A DNA stretch of 64,000 bases from Bacteriovoracia bacterium. GTDB taxonomy: Bacteria; Bdellovibrionota; Bacteriovoracia; Bacteriovoracales; Bacteriovoracaceae. Shown piece by piece: positions 33,180 through 42,815 of the stretch. The stretch spans positions 1 through 64,000 of the forward strand of contig JAUIIL010000002.1 of the NCBI GenBank assembly GCA_030431635.1, in the 5' to 3' direction. Within the stretch, counting starts at the first letter, position 1; each line of letters opens with the position of its first letter. The notes under the pieces are model-generated. The model saw nothing but the letters and a program-made list of their open reading frames with translations, ran no database searches and was not told the DNA's origin. The translations under genes and the position numbers were made by a program.

Positions 33180-35027
33180 ATGCTTAAAGTTTTATTGATA
33201 AATAGTTTGTTTTTGCTTCTTTTGTCATGTTCGACAACAAAAATAGAGCAACAACAAAACAAAAAAACAGCAGATATTGAAAAAAACGAAAGTAAGAGTT
33301 CATTAAAGGAAGCTTCTGCAAAGCTTAAAGAGCTTGTTAAATCGGCGAAAAAAGCAGGAGATGGCTCAGTTCGCTTTTTGGCAAGCGATATGTTCTTGAA
33401 GGCCAACTCCGCTCAGCTCAGAGGAGATTATGTCACCGCCAATTTTATTTATTCCCATCTTTTAGAATTAAATCCTCATGATAGATTCCTAAGAAAGAAA
33501 TATGCTGTCTCTCTGATAAAAGCTGGAGATTTGCCAACTTCTGAGCAGATTATGAGCGGGCTTTACGAAGAAAAAAAAGAAGATGAAAAAATAGCTCTCA
33601 TCTTGGCCGGTATCAAAAGCGGTTTAGGTAAGGTTGAGCAAGCCAAACAAATTTACCAGAGTATTTTGAAGTTAAATCCAAAAAGTGAAGATGGTTGCCT
33701 CTTTTTAGGAAAAATCTATTCAATAGAGGGAAAAACACAGGAAGCGATGAAAACCTTCAAAAGATGTGAGAAGAAAGCATCTGCTGAGAGTCGCTCTTTA
33801 TTTACTTATCAAAGAGGAAGAATTTATTTAGAGAAAGGAGAGCTCGATGAGGCTCAGGTTCTGTTTAAAAAAGCTTACCAACTTGATAATGAAAATTCAG
33901 AAGCAGCACTTGCCATAGGTCTCATTTACGAAGAAAGCAATCAGTTAAAGAAAGCTCTCTCTCACTATAAGAAACATATAAAGAAGTTTCCAGGAGATGT
34001 GATTGTACTTACTAGGACTGTGACACTACTTTTTGCAGAAGAAAAATTTGATGATGTTCTTGAGTACGCAGAGAAACTTGTTGATTTAGAACCAGATAAT
34101 CTTAACTTGAAAGTAAAGATGGGGGTTATTTATTCTGATCAGAAAAATTATCCTAAGGCCATTAGTCTTTTTAAAGATGTTCTCCAATACGCACCAAAAT
34201 CAGATAGAATTCTCTACTACTTGGCAGCGATTTATCAAGAAATGCGTGACTATGAAAACGCAATAGAGTTTTTCAATCAAGTTGATTCTCAAAGCCCATT
34301 ATTCTCAGACAGTATTTTGCAAATTGCTAATATTATGAGTACTTTTGCTCTAGGCACTCAAGGAGAAGATTCTCAAAAGGCCAAAGAGCAGTTTTTTAGC
34401 TTTATTGAAAAAAATAGGAGCAAAAACGAAACACTTAATGTTGAGCTTGCAATGGCAAAAGCTAATTTTCTTGAAAAAGAAGGAAATTTTGAGTTTGCCA
34501 TATCAACTCTTTTGCCTTTGAAGCAAAATGAGGATTTTGTTTCTAATCATAAATATTATTTAGCTTCTCTTTATGAGAAAATTGGAAACTATCAAGAGTC
34601 AGAAAGTCTTATACTTGATGTTATTGAAGAGGACCCTGATAATGCTCATGCTTGGAATTTTCTAGGATACTCATATCTAGAAAGAGGGGTTCAACTCGAG
34701 AAAGCTTATCAATATATCTCTAAAGCAGTCTCTCTTAATCCAGATGATGGCTACATAAGAGATTCCTTGGGATGGTATCATTTCAAACAAGGTGAAATGG
34801 AAAAAGCTTTAAAAGAACTTAAGATGGCCAATAAAAGCAATCCTGGTGACTCAATTATAACAAAGCATTTGGCCCAGGTTTATCATGCGATGAAAAGGTT
34901 TAAAGAAGCCAAGCTTTATTACCTTCAAGCTCTCAAGGTAAGCAAGGAAGAAGTGGAAAAAAAAGAAATTCAATCACTGATCCAGCATGTTGAGAAGAAA
35001 AGAATGCCTGCCAACCTCAATCATTAA
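33180..35027 (+). CDS. TPR-repeat lipoprotein
   Basis: The protein has 615 residues from ATG 33180, chosen because it starts a lipoprotein signal (MLKVLLINSLFLLLLSC, lipobox LLSC) and AGGAAA lies upstream. An ATG at 33120 would put 20 unrelated residues first. About 12 or more tetratricopeptide repeats follow (for example AQVLFKKAYQLDNENSEAAL and NAHAWNFLGYSYLERG), covering residues about 60-590. Such lipoproteins scaffold envelope protein complexes. It is followed 42 bases later by another lipoprotein gene, likely one operon. Confidence 0.85.
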   Translation: MLKVLLINSLFLLLLSCSTTKIEQQQNKKTADIEKNESKSSLKEASAKLKELVKSAKKAGDGSVRFLASDMFLKANSAQLRGDYVTANFIYSHLLELNPHDRFLRKKYAVSLIKAGDLPTSEQIMSGLYEEKKEDEKIALILAGIKSGLGKVEQAKQIYQSILKLNPKSEDGCLFLGKIYSIEGKTQEAMKTFKRCEKKASAESRSLFTYQRGRIYLEKGELDEAQVLFKKAYQLDNENSEAALAIGLIYEESNQLKKALSHYKKHIKKFPGDVIVLTRTVTLLFAEEKFDDVLEYAEKLVDLEPDNLNLKVKMGVIYSDQKNYPKAISLFKDVLQYAPKSDRILYYLAAIYQEMRDYENAIEFFNQVDSQSPLFSDSILQIANIMSTFALGTQGEDSQKAKEQFFSFIEKNRSKNETLNVELAMAKANFLEKEGNFEFAISTLLPLKQNEDFVSNHKYYLASLYEKIGNYQESESLILDVIEEDPDNAHAWNFLGYSYLERGVQLEKAYQYISKAVSLNPDDGYIRDSLGWYHFKQGEMEKALKELKMANKSNPGDSIITKHLAQVYHAMKRFKEAKLYYLQALKVSKEEVEKKEIQSLIQHVEKKRMPANLNH

Positions 35028-35069
35028 GCACGTATTGCATTCGTTAGATTCTAGTCATAGGATAAACCT

Positions 35070-35783
35070 ATGAGATTAATTTTTTTCATCATGCCATTTT
35101 TAATAGGTTGCTCTCTCTTTAGAGTACCGAAGAGTCATCATGTTACAGTTGGAAAAACCCCAAAAGAAGATATAAAAAAATATGTGGATAAAAATTGCTT
35201 AAGTTCAGAAGGGATTGGCAAACTTGAGTACGGGGACAAGAGCTATCAGTTTGACTACGAATCAGTTCATAATAAAAAAGAAAATAATTGGTCGATTGGA
35301 TTTTATTTTCCTATGCTTGGAGAAGAAATTCTCAGAGTTAAGTACGACCATCAGAAAATATCAGGTAGCTTATATAGGAGAATTGAGTCTCTATTAGTAA
35401 AAAATGAAAAACCTGAGAAAGTAGGAGCTTTAGTCGATCATATTAAGGCTTCTTTATCTATAGGTCTTAGGCTTATAAGTGATATAGCCAAATCTGAATA
35501 TGCTTCAAGATGTGTTATTGACAAATTTAATCAAAAACGAGGTTACTTAAAATTTACTTGCTATGACAGGTTTACTGGTTTTGAAAAAAAAGTAATTGGG
35601 GAATTTAGACAAGATGTCGTTTCGCTTGTGATTCCTTTTGAAAACTCTTACGAGATGGTTATTGAATTTAGTGATTGGCATGAAGGGAAATTAAGAAGAA
35701 GTGATATTTTGCTGCGCAAAAATACATGGTGGTCGAAATTTGAGCTGATGAACATTGTGATGCGCTCAAAAGTCTGTTCTTAA
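35070..35783 (+). CDS. Lipoprotein of unknown function (possibly LolB-like)
   Basis: The protein has 237 residues. Lipoprotein signal MRLIFFIMPFLIGCS with lipobox LIGC. The mature part is rich in alternating beta strands (GIGKLEYGDKSYQFDYESV, WSIGFYFPMLGEEILRVKY), the general pattern of the LolB/DUF4292 half-barrel that carries lipid, but key residues cannot be assigned. It follows the TPR lipoprotein. Outer-membrane inner-leaflet location is expected. Family assignment is tentative. Confidence 0.5.
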   Translation: MRLIFFIMPFLIGCSLFRVPKSHHVTVGKTPKEDIKKYVDKNCLSSEGIGKLEYGDKSYQFDYESVHNKKENNWSIGFYFPMLGEEILRVKYDHQKISGSLYRRIESLLVKNEKPEKVGALVDHIKASLSIGLRLISDIAKSEYASRCVIDKFNQKRGYLKFTCYDRFTGFEKKVIGEFRQDVVSLVIPFENSYEMVIEFSDWHEGKLRRSDILLRKNTWWSKFELMNIVMRSKVCS

Positions 35784-35900
35784 ATGTTTAGTGTAAGAGT
35801 TTATTAGGTCTGTTGACTGGAGTTGGTAATACAATTCTAGTATGTATAGTCTTAGGATATGTTTAGGATGCTCGCCAATGGGGAGATTGGGAGAGTGTCA

Positions 35901-37667
35901 ATGAAAGCTTCATTTCTTTTTGTTCAGGTATTTTTTTGCCTGTGCGTTCTTTTTTCGTGTTCAAAAAAATTAGATTTATCTCAAAAAGTTCTTTATCAAA
36001 GAGTTAAAGCTGAGATTAAAGGCTTCGATCCTATTCACGCGAGTGACTCATACTCTGCTAGAGAAGTTTCAAAAGTCTATGAAGGTTTATTCGAGTATCA
36101 CTATTTGAAAAGACCCTACACATTAGCGCCTAACCTCGCCGATGGTATGCCTCATATTGCCGATGATGGTCTTACTTATACTTTTAAAATAAGGAGAGGC
36201 GTTTATTTTCACGATAATCCGTGTTTTGAAAACGGACAGGGAAGAGAGCTTACGGCAGAGGACTTTGTTTATTCGATAATGAGGCTTGCTGATCCTAAAA
36301 ATTCTTCCCCAGGTTGGTGGGTTTTAGATGAAAAAATTAAAGGACTTAATGAATGGAGAGATTTACAAAAAACGGCTGAAATGAGTGACTATAATCTTTC
36401 TATTGAAGGTTTGAAAGCTCTGGATAAATATACATTACAATTTATTCTGAAGCGTCCTTTTCCTCAATTTCTTTACTCATTGGCCATGCAGTTTACTTCA
36501 GTTGTTCCAAAAGAAGCTGTTAAGAAATACAAGAGCGAGTTTATTAATAATCCGGTTGGTACTGGAGCTTATATGACAGAAACATTTAATGCTCTATCTA
36601 ATAAGATTGTTTATGTTGCCAACCCTAAATTTCGAGAAAAATTTTACCCAACAGAAGGTAGTGAAGGAGATGAAGAGAGAGGACTGCTAAAAGCAGCAGG
36701 GAAGAGAGTTCCTTTTATTAAAAAAATTGTTACTTATATAATGCCTGAGCATTCACCTGCTTGGTTGTCTTTTTTAAAGGGGGAAGTTGATGAACTTGAA
36801 ATACCAAAAGATAACTTTGATCAAGCGATTGCACCTGATAAAAGCGTAACAAATAATCTTTCACAAAAAGGAGTTGAGGTTGAAGTTGAAAATGCACTCG
36901 ATGTAACATACTTCGCTTTTAATCATACCAATCCACTTCTTCAAAATCTTAATTTAAGAAGAGCGATGTCATTGGCAATTAATAGGGATAAGTTAAACGA
37001 ACTTTTTTATCATGGACTTGGAATTAAGGCCCAGACACCGATTCCTCCAGGGATTAAAGGATATGATGAAAGTTATAAAAACAAATACACCGCCTATAAT
37101 ATTCAAGAAGCAAAATCTTTATTAGAGCAAGCGGGGTATAAAGATGGGAAAGGATTGCCTGAGATCGCTTACGATACAATTTCAACTACTGTTTATAGAC
37201 AAATAGCGGAGTTTTTTGTCAAAGAGATGGCCCAAATTGGAGTAAAGGTAAAACCTAATTTTAATACTTGGCCTCAATTACTAAAAAAAATAAAAACAAG
37301 ACAAACCCAAATTCATGCTATCTCTTGGGTAGCTGATTATCCTGATGCTGAAAACTTTTTACAATTGCTCTATGGGCCTAATAGTGCACCGGGAGCAAAT
37401 GGTTCGAACTTTAACGATTCTATTTTTAACCAAAAGTTCTCACATGTTTCTCTCATGCAAGATTCATCAGAGAGAACAAAGCTTTATGTGCAATTGGCCC
37501 AAGAAGTAGCTGAAAAAGTTCCTTGGATTCTGGGAGTTCATAGAACTAATTTTCGATTAAAACATGGTTGGATAAAGAACTATAAAGGGACAGAGTTTAA
37601 ACATGGAATTGAGCAATATTGGGATATCGATCTGGATAAGAAAAAAGAACTTATTGCAAAATTTTAA
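35901..37667 (+). CDS. Peptide ABC importer substrate-binding lipoprotein (family 5)
   Basis: The protein has 588 residues from ATG 35901, preceded by GGGAGAG; an ATG at 35859 would add an unrelated leader. The lipoprotein signal ends VLFSC. Family 5 (Opp/Dpp) signatures are FDPIHASDSYS, LADGMPHIADDGLTYTFKIRRGVYFHD, LTAEDFVYSIMRLADP, NPVGTGAYM and LRRAMSLAINRDKL. It captures oligopeptides outside the inner membrane for the permease genes immediately downstream (9-base gap). A first gene of a four-gene importer operon. Confidence 0.93.
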   Translation: MKASFLFVQVFFCLCVLFSCSKKLDLSQKVLYQRVKAEIKGFDPIHASDSYSAREVSKVYEGLFEYHYLKRPYTLAPNLADGMPHIADDGLTYTFKIRRGVYFHDNPCFENGQGRELTAEDFVYSIMRLADPKNSSPGWWVLDEKIKGLNEWRDLQKTAEMSDYNLSIEGLKALDKYTLQFILKRPFPQFLYSLAMQFTSVVPKEAVKKYKSEFINNPVGTGAYMTETFNALSNKIVYVANPKFREKFYPTEGSEGDEERGLLKAAGKRVPFIKKIVTYIMPEHSPAWLSFLKGEVDELEIPKDNFDQAIAPDKSVTNNLSQKGVEVEVENALDVTYFAFNHTNPLLQNLNLRRAMSLAINRDKLNELFYHGLGIKAQTPIPPGIKGYDESYKNKYTAYNIQEAKSLLEQAGYKDGKGLPEIAYDTISTTVYRQIAEFFVKEMAQIGVKVKPNFNTWPQLLKKIKTRQTQIHAISWVADYPDAENFLQLLYGPNSAPGANGSNFNDSIFNQKFSHVSLMQDSSERTKLYVQLAQEVAEKVPWILGVHRTNFRLKHGWIKNYKGTEFKHGIEQYWDIDLDKKKELIAKF

Positions 37668-37676
37668 GGTGAAAAT

Positions 37677-38618
37677 ATGAATAATCTTATTTATTTTATC
37701 AGAAGATTTCTTTATTTAATCCCGGTTTTACTAGGGGTTTGTCTGATTATCTTTTTTCTTTTTAATATTGTCGTTGGAGACCCAACACCATTATTACTAG
37801 GAAAAAATGCAACAATTGAACAAATGGAAACATTAAGAGAGGAACTTGGACTTAATAGAGCTCTTTATCTTCAATACTTTGATATTGTGAAGTCAGCTTT
37901 CACTCTAGATTTTGGGCGCTCTTGGGCAACCAAGCAGCAAATATCTCAAATGATTATAAATGGTGTTGTTCCAACTCTATCTATGACGTTGCCTGCTTTT
38001 TTTCTTTCGACTTTTATATCGCTAATTGTTGCTATTGTGGTTGCTTTTTATAGAGGAGGAAAAGTGGATTTTGTTGTAAGAGCAGCTTGCATTGCTGGTA
38101 TGAGTATTCCTTCTCTTTCTTATATTTTATTTTTTCAATACTACCTTGCTTATCAAGAAGGTTTATTTCCTATTCAAGGATATGATTATGGCTTTCCCCA
38201 CTTTATTCCTTTTATTATACTTCCTGCTCTCATTTGGATTATTCTTAGCATTGGGCCAGATGTAAGGTTTTTTAGAACTGTAATTCTGGATGAACTTTAT
38301 CAGGATTATGTAAGAACGGCTAAGGCCAAGGGGCTATCTCAAGTAAATATTTTATTTAAGCATGTCCTGAGAAACTCACTTATCCCTGTTATTACATATG
38401 TCGTTATACAGCTCCCATACCTGATTTTAGGGGCCATTTTACTTGAGAATTTCTTTAGTATACCAGGAATTGGGAGCATGATTCTAAGTGCACTTAATTC
38501 AAATGATTTTCCAGTACTTAAATCGTTGGCTGTTATTACATCTTTGGCCCTCATTATTTTTTCCCTTTTAACAGATTTTCTCTACACCTTGGTCGATCCA
38601 AGAGTGAAATTAAGCTAA
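37677..38618 (+). CDS. Peptide ABC importer permease (OppB/DppB-like)
   Basis: The protein has 313 residues with six predicted membrane segments: first at about 9-30, then a periplasmic loop, then five more from about 100. The EAA loop contacting the ATPase is DYVRTAKAKGLSQVNILFKH. The N-terminus IRRFLYLIPVLLGVCLIIFFL and GDPTPLLLGKNAT are typical of OppB/DppB. Ribosome site AAGGTGA. It pairs with the next permease. Confidence 0.93.
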   Translation: MNNLIYFIRRFLYLIPVLLGVCLIIFFLFNIVVGDPTPLLLGKNATIEQMETLREELGLNRALYLQYFDIVKSAFTLDFGRSWATKQQISQMIINGVVPTLSMTLPAFFLSTFISLIVAIVVAFYRGGKVDFVVRAACIAGMSIPSLSYILFFQYYLAYQEGLFPIQGYDYGFPHFIPFIILPALIWIILSIGPDVRFFRTVILDELYQDYVRTAKAKGLSQVNILFKHVLRNSLIPVITYVVIQLPYLILGAILLENFFSIPGIGSMILSALNSNDFPVLKSLAVITSLALIIFSLLTDFLYTLVDPRVKLS

Positions 38619-38627
38619 GGATAAGTT

Positions 38628-39551
38628 ATGATAGAAGCTATAATGAAAAAAGAATCAGCCCTAAATAAAATGAATGAAAAAACCTATTTAATAGAGAGAA
38701 GTAAGTCTCTTTACCAAGATGCATTTGAAAGACTATTAAAGGATAAAGCCGCCGTTGCAGCTGCCGTAGTTGTTTTTTTCTATTCCGTTATTGCTATCTT
38801 AAGTTCAATGGGAATTATTGCTGCTGATTGGAATACTGAAGTTGGTCCTTCATATTCACCTCCAAGCGCAAGTTTTTGGCTTGGAACAGATATTTTTGGA
38901 AGAGATGTTTTCACTAAAATTATTCATGGAACTCAAGTGGCAATGTCAGTTGGGCTTTTTACTTCCCTCATTGCTATTCCTGTCGGGGTTATCCTGGGAG
39001 CTATTTCTGGTTATTATGGTGGGTTAGTGGATGAATTGATCGTTTGGTTTTATACAACAATTAGTTCAATCCCTTCAATTATGCTCATTATATCAATCTC
39101 ATTAATTATGGGAAAAGGGCTTGTTGCCGTTTATGTGGCCTTGGGAACAACAAGTTGGGTAAGTCTATGCCGGCTTATTCGAGGTGAAGTCATGAAACAT
39201 AAAAATAGAGATTATGTTCAAGCAGCTCAAGCTCTTGGTGGAAGTAAACTACGACAGCTTTTTAAGCACATTCTTCCTAATGTCACTCATATTGTTATTA
39301 TTAACGCCTCTTTACAATTTCAAATTGCGATTAAATCGGAAGTAATTCTTTCTTTTTTGGGTATCGGAGTTCAATCACAACCTAGTTGGGGAACAATGAT
39401 TGATGATGCAAAATTGGAATTAGTCGGAAGAGGTGTTTGGTGGCAACTTGTTGGTGCTACGATTGCTATGTTTATTATTGTCCTGGCTTTTAATATACTG
39501 GGAGATGCGCTTAGAGATGCACTTGATCCAAAACTAAAAGGAAAAAATTAA
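38628..39551 (+). CDS. Peptide ABC importer permease (OppC/DppC-like)
   Basis: The protein has 307 residues: a cytoplasmic N-terminus, the first membrane span at about 45-65, then SFWLGTDIFGRDVFTKIIHGTQ typical of OppC, and four to five further spans. EAA loop NRDYVQAAQALGGSKLRQLFKHILPN. Likely ATG 38628 with AGGA upstream; internal ATGs at 38643 and 38670 are possible. Its stop overlaps the ATG of the ATPase gene by one base. Confidence 0.93.
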   Translation: MIEAIMKKESALNKMNEKTYLIERSKSLYQDAFERLLKDKAAVAAAVVVFFYSVIAILSSMGIIAADWNTEVGPSYSPPSASFWLGTDIFGRDVFTKIIHGTQVAMSVGLFTSLIAIPVGVILGAISGYYGGLVDELIVWFYTTISSIPSIMLIISISLIMGKGLVAVYVALGTTSWVSLCRLIRGEVMKHKNRDYVQAAQALGGSKLRQLFKHILPNVTHIVIINASLQFQIAIKSEVILSFLGIGVQSQPSWGTMIDDAKLELVGRGVWWQLVGATIAMFIIVLAFNILGDALRDALDPKLKGKN

Positions 39552-41269
39552 TGAGCTTGTTGTTAGATGTAAAAAATTTAAATATTGAATTTCATACTCA
39601 GGAAAATATCGTAAAAGCTGTTAATAATGTTTCTTTCTCTATTAAAGAAGGGCAAACGATTGGACTTGTGGGAGAGTCAGGCTCTGGTAAAAGTGTCACT
39701 TCTCTGGCTTGTATGCGTCTTATCCCAACCCCTCCTGGAAAAATTACTTCTGGAGAAATTCTTTTTCAGGGAGAGGATTTACTTAAAAAATCTCAAGAAG
39801 AAATGAGAAAAATTAGAGGTAATGATATCTCAATGATTTTTCAGGAACCAATGACTTCTCTTAATCCTGTCTTTAAGGTTGGGGAACAAATTTCAGAAGC
39901 TTTAATGCTTCATAAAGCGATGACCAAAAAACAAGCATGGGCCCGAACCATTGAGCTTTTAGATCAAGTGGGAATTCCTAATCCCTCACAAAAAGCACAT
40001 GCTTATCCTCATGAAATGTCAGGAGGACAAAAGCAAAGAGTCATGATTGCCATGGCCATCTCTTGTGAACCTAAATTATTAATTGCAGATGAACCAACGA
40101 CTGCACTAGATGTAACGATTCAAAAACAAGTTTTGGAACTTATGTTCAAGCTTCAAGAAGAATACAAAATGGGAATGCTCTTTATTACTCACGACCTAGG
40201 AGTTATTGCTGATATCGCTGATGAAGTAGTTGTTATGTATAGAAGTGAGATAATGGAGAGAAATTTAACTCAAGAAATTTTTAAAAAACCAACTCATCCT
40301 TATACTAAAGGGCTATTGGCCTGTAGACCTTCACTTGATAAAAACCCCAAGAGGCTCCTAACTGTTAGTGATTTTATGACAGAGCAAGGAGCAGAAAAAG
40401 AAATTAACAAAGAGTTATTGCATCCTTATGAGAAATCTTTTTCTTTTGATGAAGAAAAGAACCCCGTTTTATTAGAGGTGAAAGATTTGAAAACATATTT
40501 TCCAATTAAGGGAGGATTATTTGGTCAAACAATAGCCGACGTTAAAGCGGTAGATGGAGTGAGTTTTCAATTAAGAAAAGGGAAAACTCTTGGACTAGTA
40601 GGCGAATCAGGATGTGGAAAAACAACTTTAGGTAGATCAATTTTGCGATTAGTGGAGCCAACTCAAGGAAGTGTTATTTATGATGGAATTGATATTACTT
40701 CTCTTGATGCTCCGGCAATGAGAGAAATGAGATCGAGAATGCAAATTATTTTTCAAGATCCTTACTCTTCTTTAAACCCAAGGATGACAATTGCGGAAAC
40801 TCTACTAGAACCAATGGATATCCATGGAATTGGTGAAAATAAAAAACAAAAACTAGATAAGGCCAAGTGGTTGATGAACAAAGTGGGGTTAAACGCGAAT
40901 CAACTTAATCGATATCCTCATGAATTTTCTGGTGGGCAAAGACAAAGAATTAGTATCGCGAGAGCACTTACTTTAAACCCAGAGTTTATTATTTGTGATG
41001 AATCTGTTTCTGCCTTAGATGTTTCTGTTCAGGCACAGGTTCTAAACTTACTTCTTGATTTACAAGAAGAATTTGGATTGACTTATATTTTTATTTCACA
41101 TGATTTGAGTGTAGTGAATTTCATTTCTGATGAAGTGGGAGTAATGAATGCTGGAAAAATTGTTGAGATGAACAATGCCGATGAAGTCTATCATCGCCCA
41201 CAACAAGAGTATACTCGTTCGTTATTAGAAGCCATTCCAAAAGGAATTCCTAACGAGATTCTTTTTTAG
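39551..41269 (+). CDS. Fused two-domain peptide ABC importer ATPase (OppD-OppF type)
   Basis: The protein has 572 residues carrying both nucleotide-binding domains that are usually separate proteins. Domain 1: Walker A GESGSGKS (about 39-46), signature MSGGQKQR, Walker B LLIADEPTTALD, and an Opp-type C-terminal tail. Domain 2: Walker A GESGCGKT (about 350-357), signature FSGGQRQR, Walker B FIICDESVSALDVS, where Ser replaces the usual Pro after DE. Both appear competent. The 3' end overlaps the convergent symporter gene by 20 bases. Confidence 0.94.
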   Translation: MSLLLDVKNLNIEFHTQENIVKAVNNVSFSIKEGQTIGLVGESGSGKSVTSLACMRLIPTPPGKITSGEILFQGEDLLKKSQEEMRKIRGNDISMIFQEPMTSLNPVFKVGEQISEALMLHKAMTKKQAWARTIELLDQVGIPNPSQKAHAYPHEMSGGQKQRVMIAMAISCEPKLLIADEPTTALDVTIQKQVLELMFKLQEEYKMGMLFITHDLGVIADIADEVVVMYRSEIMERNLTQEIFKKPTHPYTKGLLACRPSLDKNPKRLLTVSDFMTEQGAEKEINKELLHPYEKSFSFDEEKNPVLLEVKDLKTYFPIKGGLFGQTIADVKAVDGVSFQLRKGKTLGLVGESGCGKTTLGRSILRLVEPTQGSVIYDGIDITSLDAPAMREMRSRMQIIFQDPYSSLNPRMTIAETLLEPMDIHGIGENKKQKLDKAKWLMNKVGLNANQLNRYPHEFSGGQRQRISIARALTLNPEFIICDESVSALDVSVQAQVLNLLLDLQEEFGLTYIFISHDLSVVNFISDEVGVMNAGKIVEMNNADEVYHRPQQEYTRSLLEAIPKGIPNEILF

Positions 41270-42698
41270 AAAAAAGGGTGATTAAAAAAATGGCCAATAA
41301 CGAAGAGGATGTTCCGTAGTAAACATTCCAAGACCAGTTGCTTTCAAGAACGACATAATTGATATAAACCCCTAGAATGCCCATAAAAAGAACAAAAAGA
41401 GTTGTAAAAAGATTAAGAGAAAAGTCGAGCGTTGATTGAAAAACCATTTTAGCAAGAAAAATAGCAAAAATCGTTCCTCCAGTCCAAGAGGCAACTTTTA
41501 AACCTAAAAGTAAAAGTCCATCGCTATGAGAAGAAGCGTAAGCAACGATAAGCATTAAGAACGTAATAAGTAGAGTGTCTTGTTGGTAATAACGCTTGAG
41601 TTTCTCTAGTGAACGATTAAGAAAAATATCATTCTGGAGACAACTGCAAAGAGCATTAATTGAAGAATCAAGAGTACTCATCGTTGCAGCAAGTGCTCCC
41701 GCGACCATGAGTCCTTTAAGCCCTACAGGAAAATAATGAGTAATGAAATAAGCAAAAAGAAAATCAGGCTTTACTGGTGGCTCAACTGGCGTCGATTGGT
41801 AATAAGACCAAAGAAGTGCCCCCACTCCAAGAAAAAGGGCGCCGACAGCAATTGAAGCAAAGGATGAGAGAAAAATGGCCCTTTGAGCACTCTTTAGACT
41901 TCTATTGGCAATCAATCTTTGAATATAGTCTTGATCTGTTCCGTGGGTGCAGATATCGAATAAAAAACCACCCGCAATTCCAACAAAGAAGCTGTAAGGG
42001 GAACTTAGGTCAAATAAAGAGAGTTTTCCAGCTTCAAAAGCTTGGGTCATCATATCTGACCAGGCTGAGTTCGCTACATCCGGAATAATGGAGTGAGCAA
42101 CAATTCCTCCTGTAATAAAAAGACCCATTTGAATGATATCAGTTCTAACAACTGCTTTTAGTCCTCCTATTAAGGTATAGAAGAATGTCACAACACAAAT
42201 TACGATCAATGCGATATTAATATTAATAGAAAAAAACTCAGCAACAAGAATAGAGCCTGAATATAGTCTAACTCCTACGGATAAGATTTTAACGACAATA
42301 TAAATAGAACTAAGTGCTTTATGTCCATTAGGAGTGGAGCGAGACTGAGAGATAATCCCATACAAAGTAAGGCCTTTATCATAAATACGAGGAAGAATAA
42401 GCTTTGCAATAATGAATCTTCCCCAAATGGCCCCGATATAAACCTGGAGGAAAGAGAAGTCTTTTGTAAAAGCGTAAGAAGGGATACCAACAAAAGTCAA
42501 AGCAGAAACCTCTGTGGCAATAATCGAGCAAATTGATTCAGTAAAAGTAAGGCTTTTATTGGCCAGATATTGTTTTGATAAAATATCTTCAGATTGAGGG
42601 TCTGCTGTCTTTTTACTTGAGGAAAAAGCTAGGGCGAAAACACCGATAAGATAGATAAGAATGACACTATAATCCCATAATTGCGCAGTAAATTCCAT
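41250..42698 (-). CDS. Sodium:solute symporter family transporter
   Basis: The protein has 482 residues with about 13 hydrophobic segments, the normal SSS fold. Family segments are SICSIIATEVSALTFVGIPSYAF (Na-site region), IYDKGLTLYGII, FYTLIGGLKAVVRTDIIQ and GLKGLMVAGALAATMSTLDSSINALCS. It couples sodium entry to uptake of a sugar, amino acid, nucleoside, vitamin or similar solute, not identifiable here. Single gene, overlapping the peptide ATPase gene by 20 bases at the 3' ends. Confidence 0.9.
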   Translation of the reverse strand: MEFTAQLWDYSVILIYLIGVFALAFSSSKKTADPQSEDILSKQYLANKSLTFTESICSIIATEVSALTFVGIPSYAFTKDFSFLQVYIGAIWGRFIIAKLILPRIYDKGLTLYGIISQSRSTPNGHKALSSIYIVVKILSVGVRLYSGSILVAEFFSININIALIVICVVTFFYTLIGGLKAVVRTDIIQMGLFITGGIVAHSIIPDVANSAWSDMMTQAFEAGKLSLFDLSSPYSFFVGIAGGFLFDICTHGTDQDYIQRLIANRSLKSAQRAIFLSSFASIAVGALFLGVGALLWSYYQSTPVEPPVKPDFLFAYFITHYFPVGLKGLMVAGALAATMSTLDSSINALCSCLQNDIFLNRSLEKLKRYYQQDTLLITFLMLIVAYASSHSDGLLLLGLKVASWTGGTIFAIFLAKMVFQSTLDFSLNLFTTLFVLFMGILGVYINYVVLESNWSWNVYYGTSSSLLAIFLITLFSKKESR

Positions 42699-42767
42699 TT
42701 GAATCCTGAGTATAATTATTTATTTTATTGCATTCTACTCAATTTAGTCCACTTCTTAAAAAGATGT

Positions 42768-42794
42768 CAAAACAAGAGGTCAAATTACCGATAA
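42768..42794 (+). promoter_or_regulatory. Weak FliA-like promoter before degenerate HD-GYP gene
   Basis: ACCGATAA (42787-42794) matches the sigma28 -10 (GCCGATAA) in 7 of 8 positions, but the -35 region 11 bases upstream (CAAAACAA) matches poorly. The putative start site would be about 15 bases before ATG 42816. Confidence 0.25.
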
Positions 42795-42815
42795 AAAGGT
42801 GAGGAGAAGTCATTT

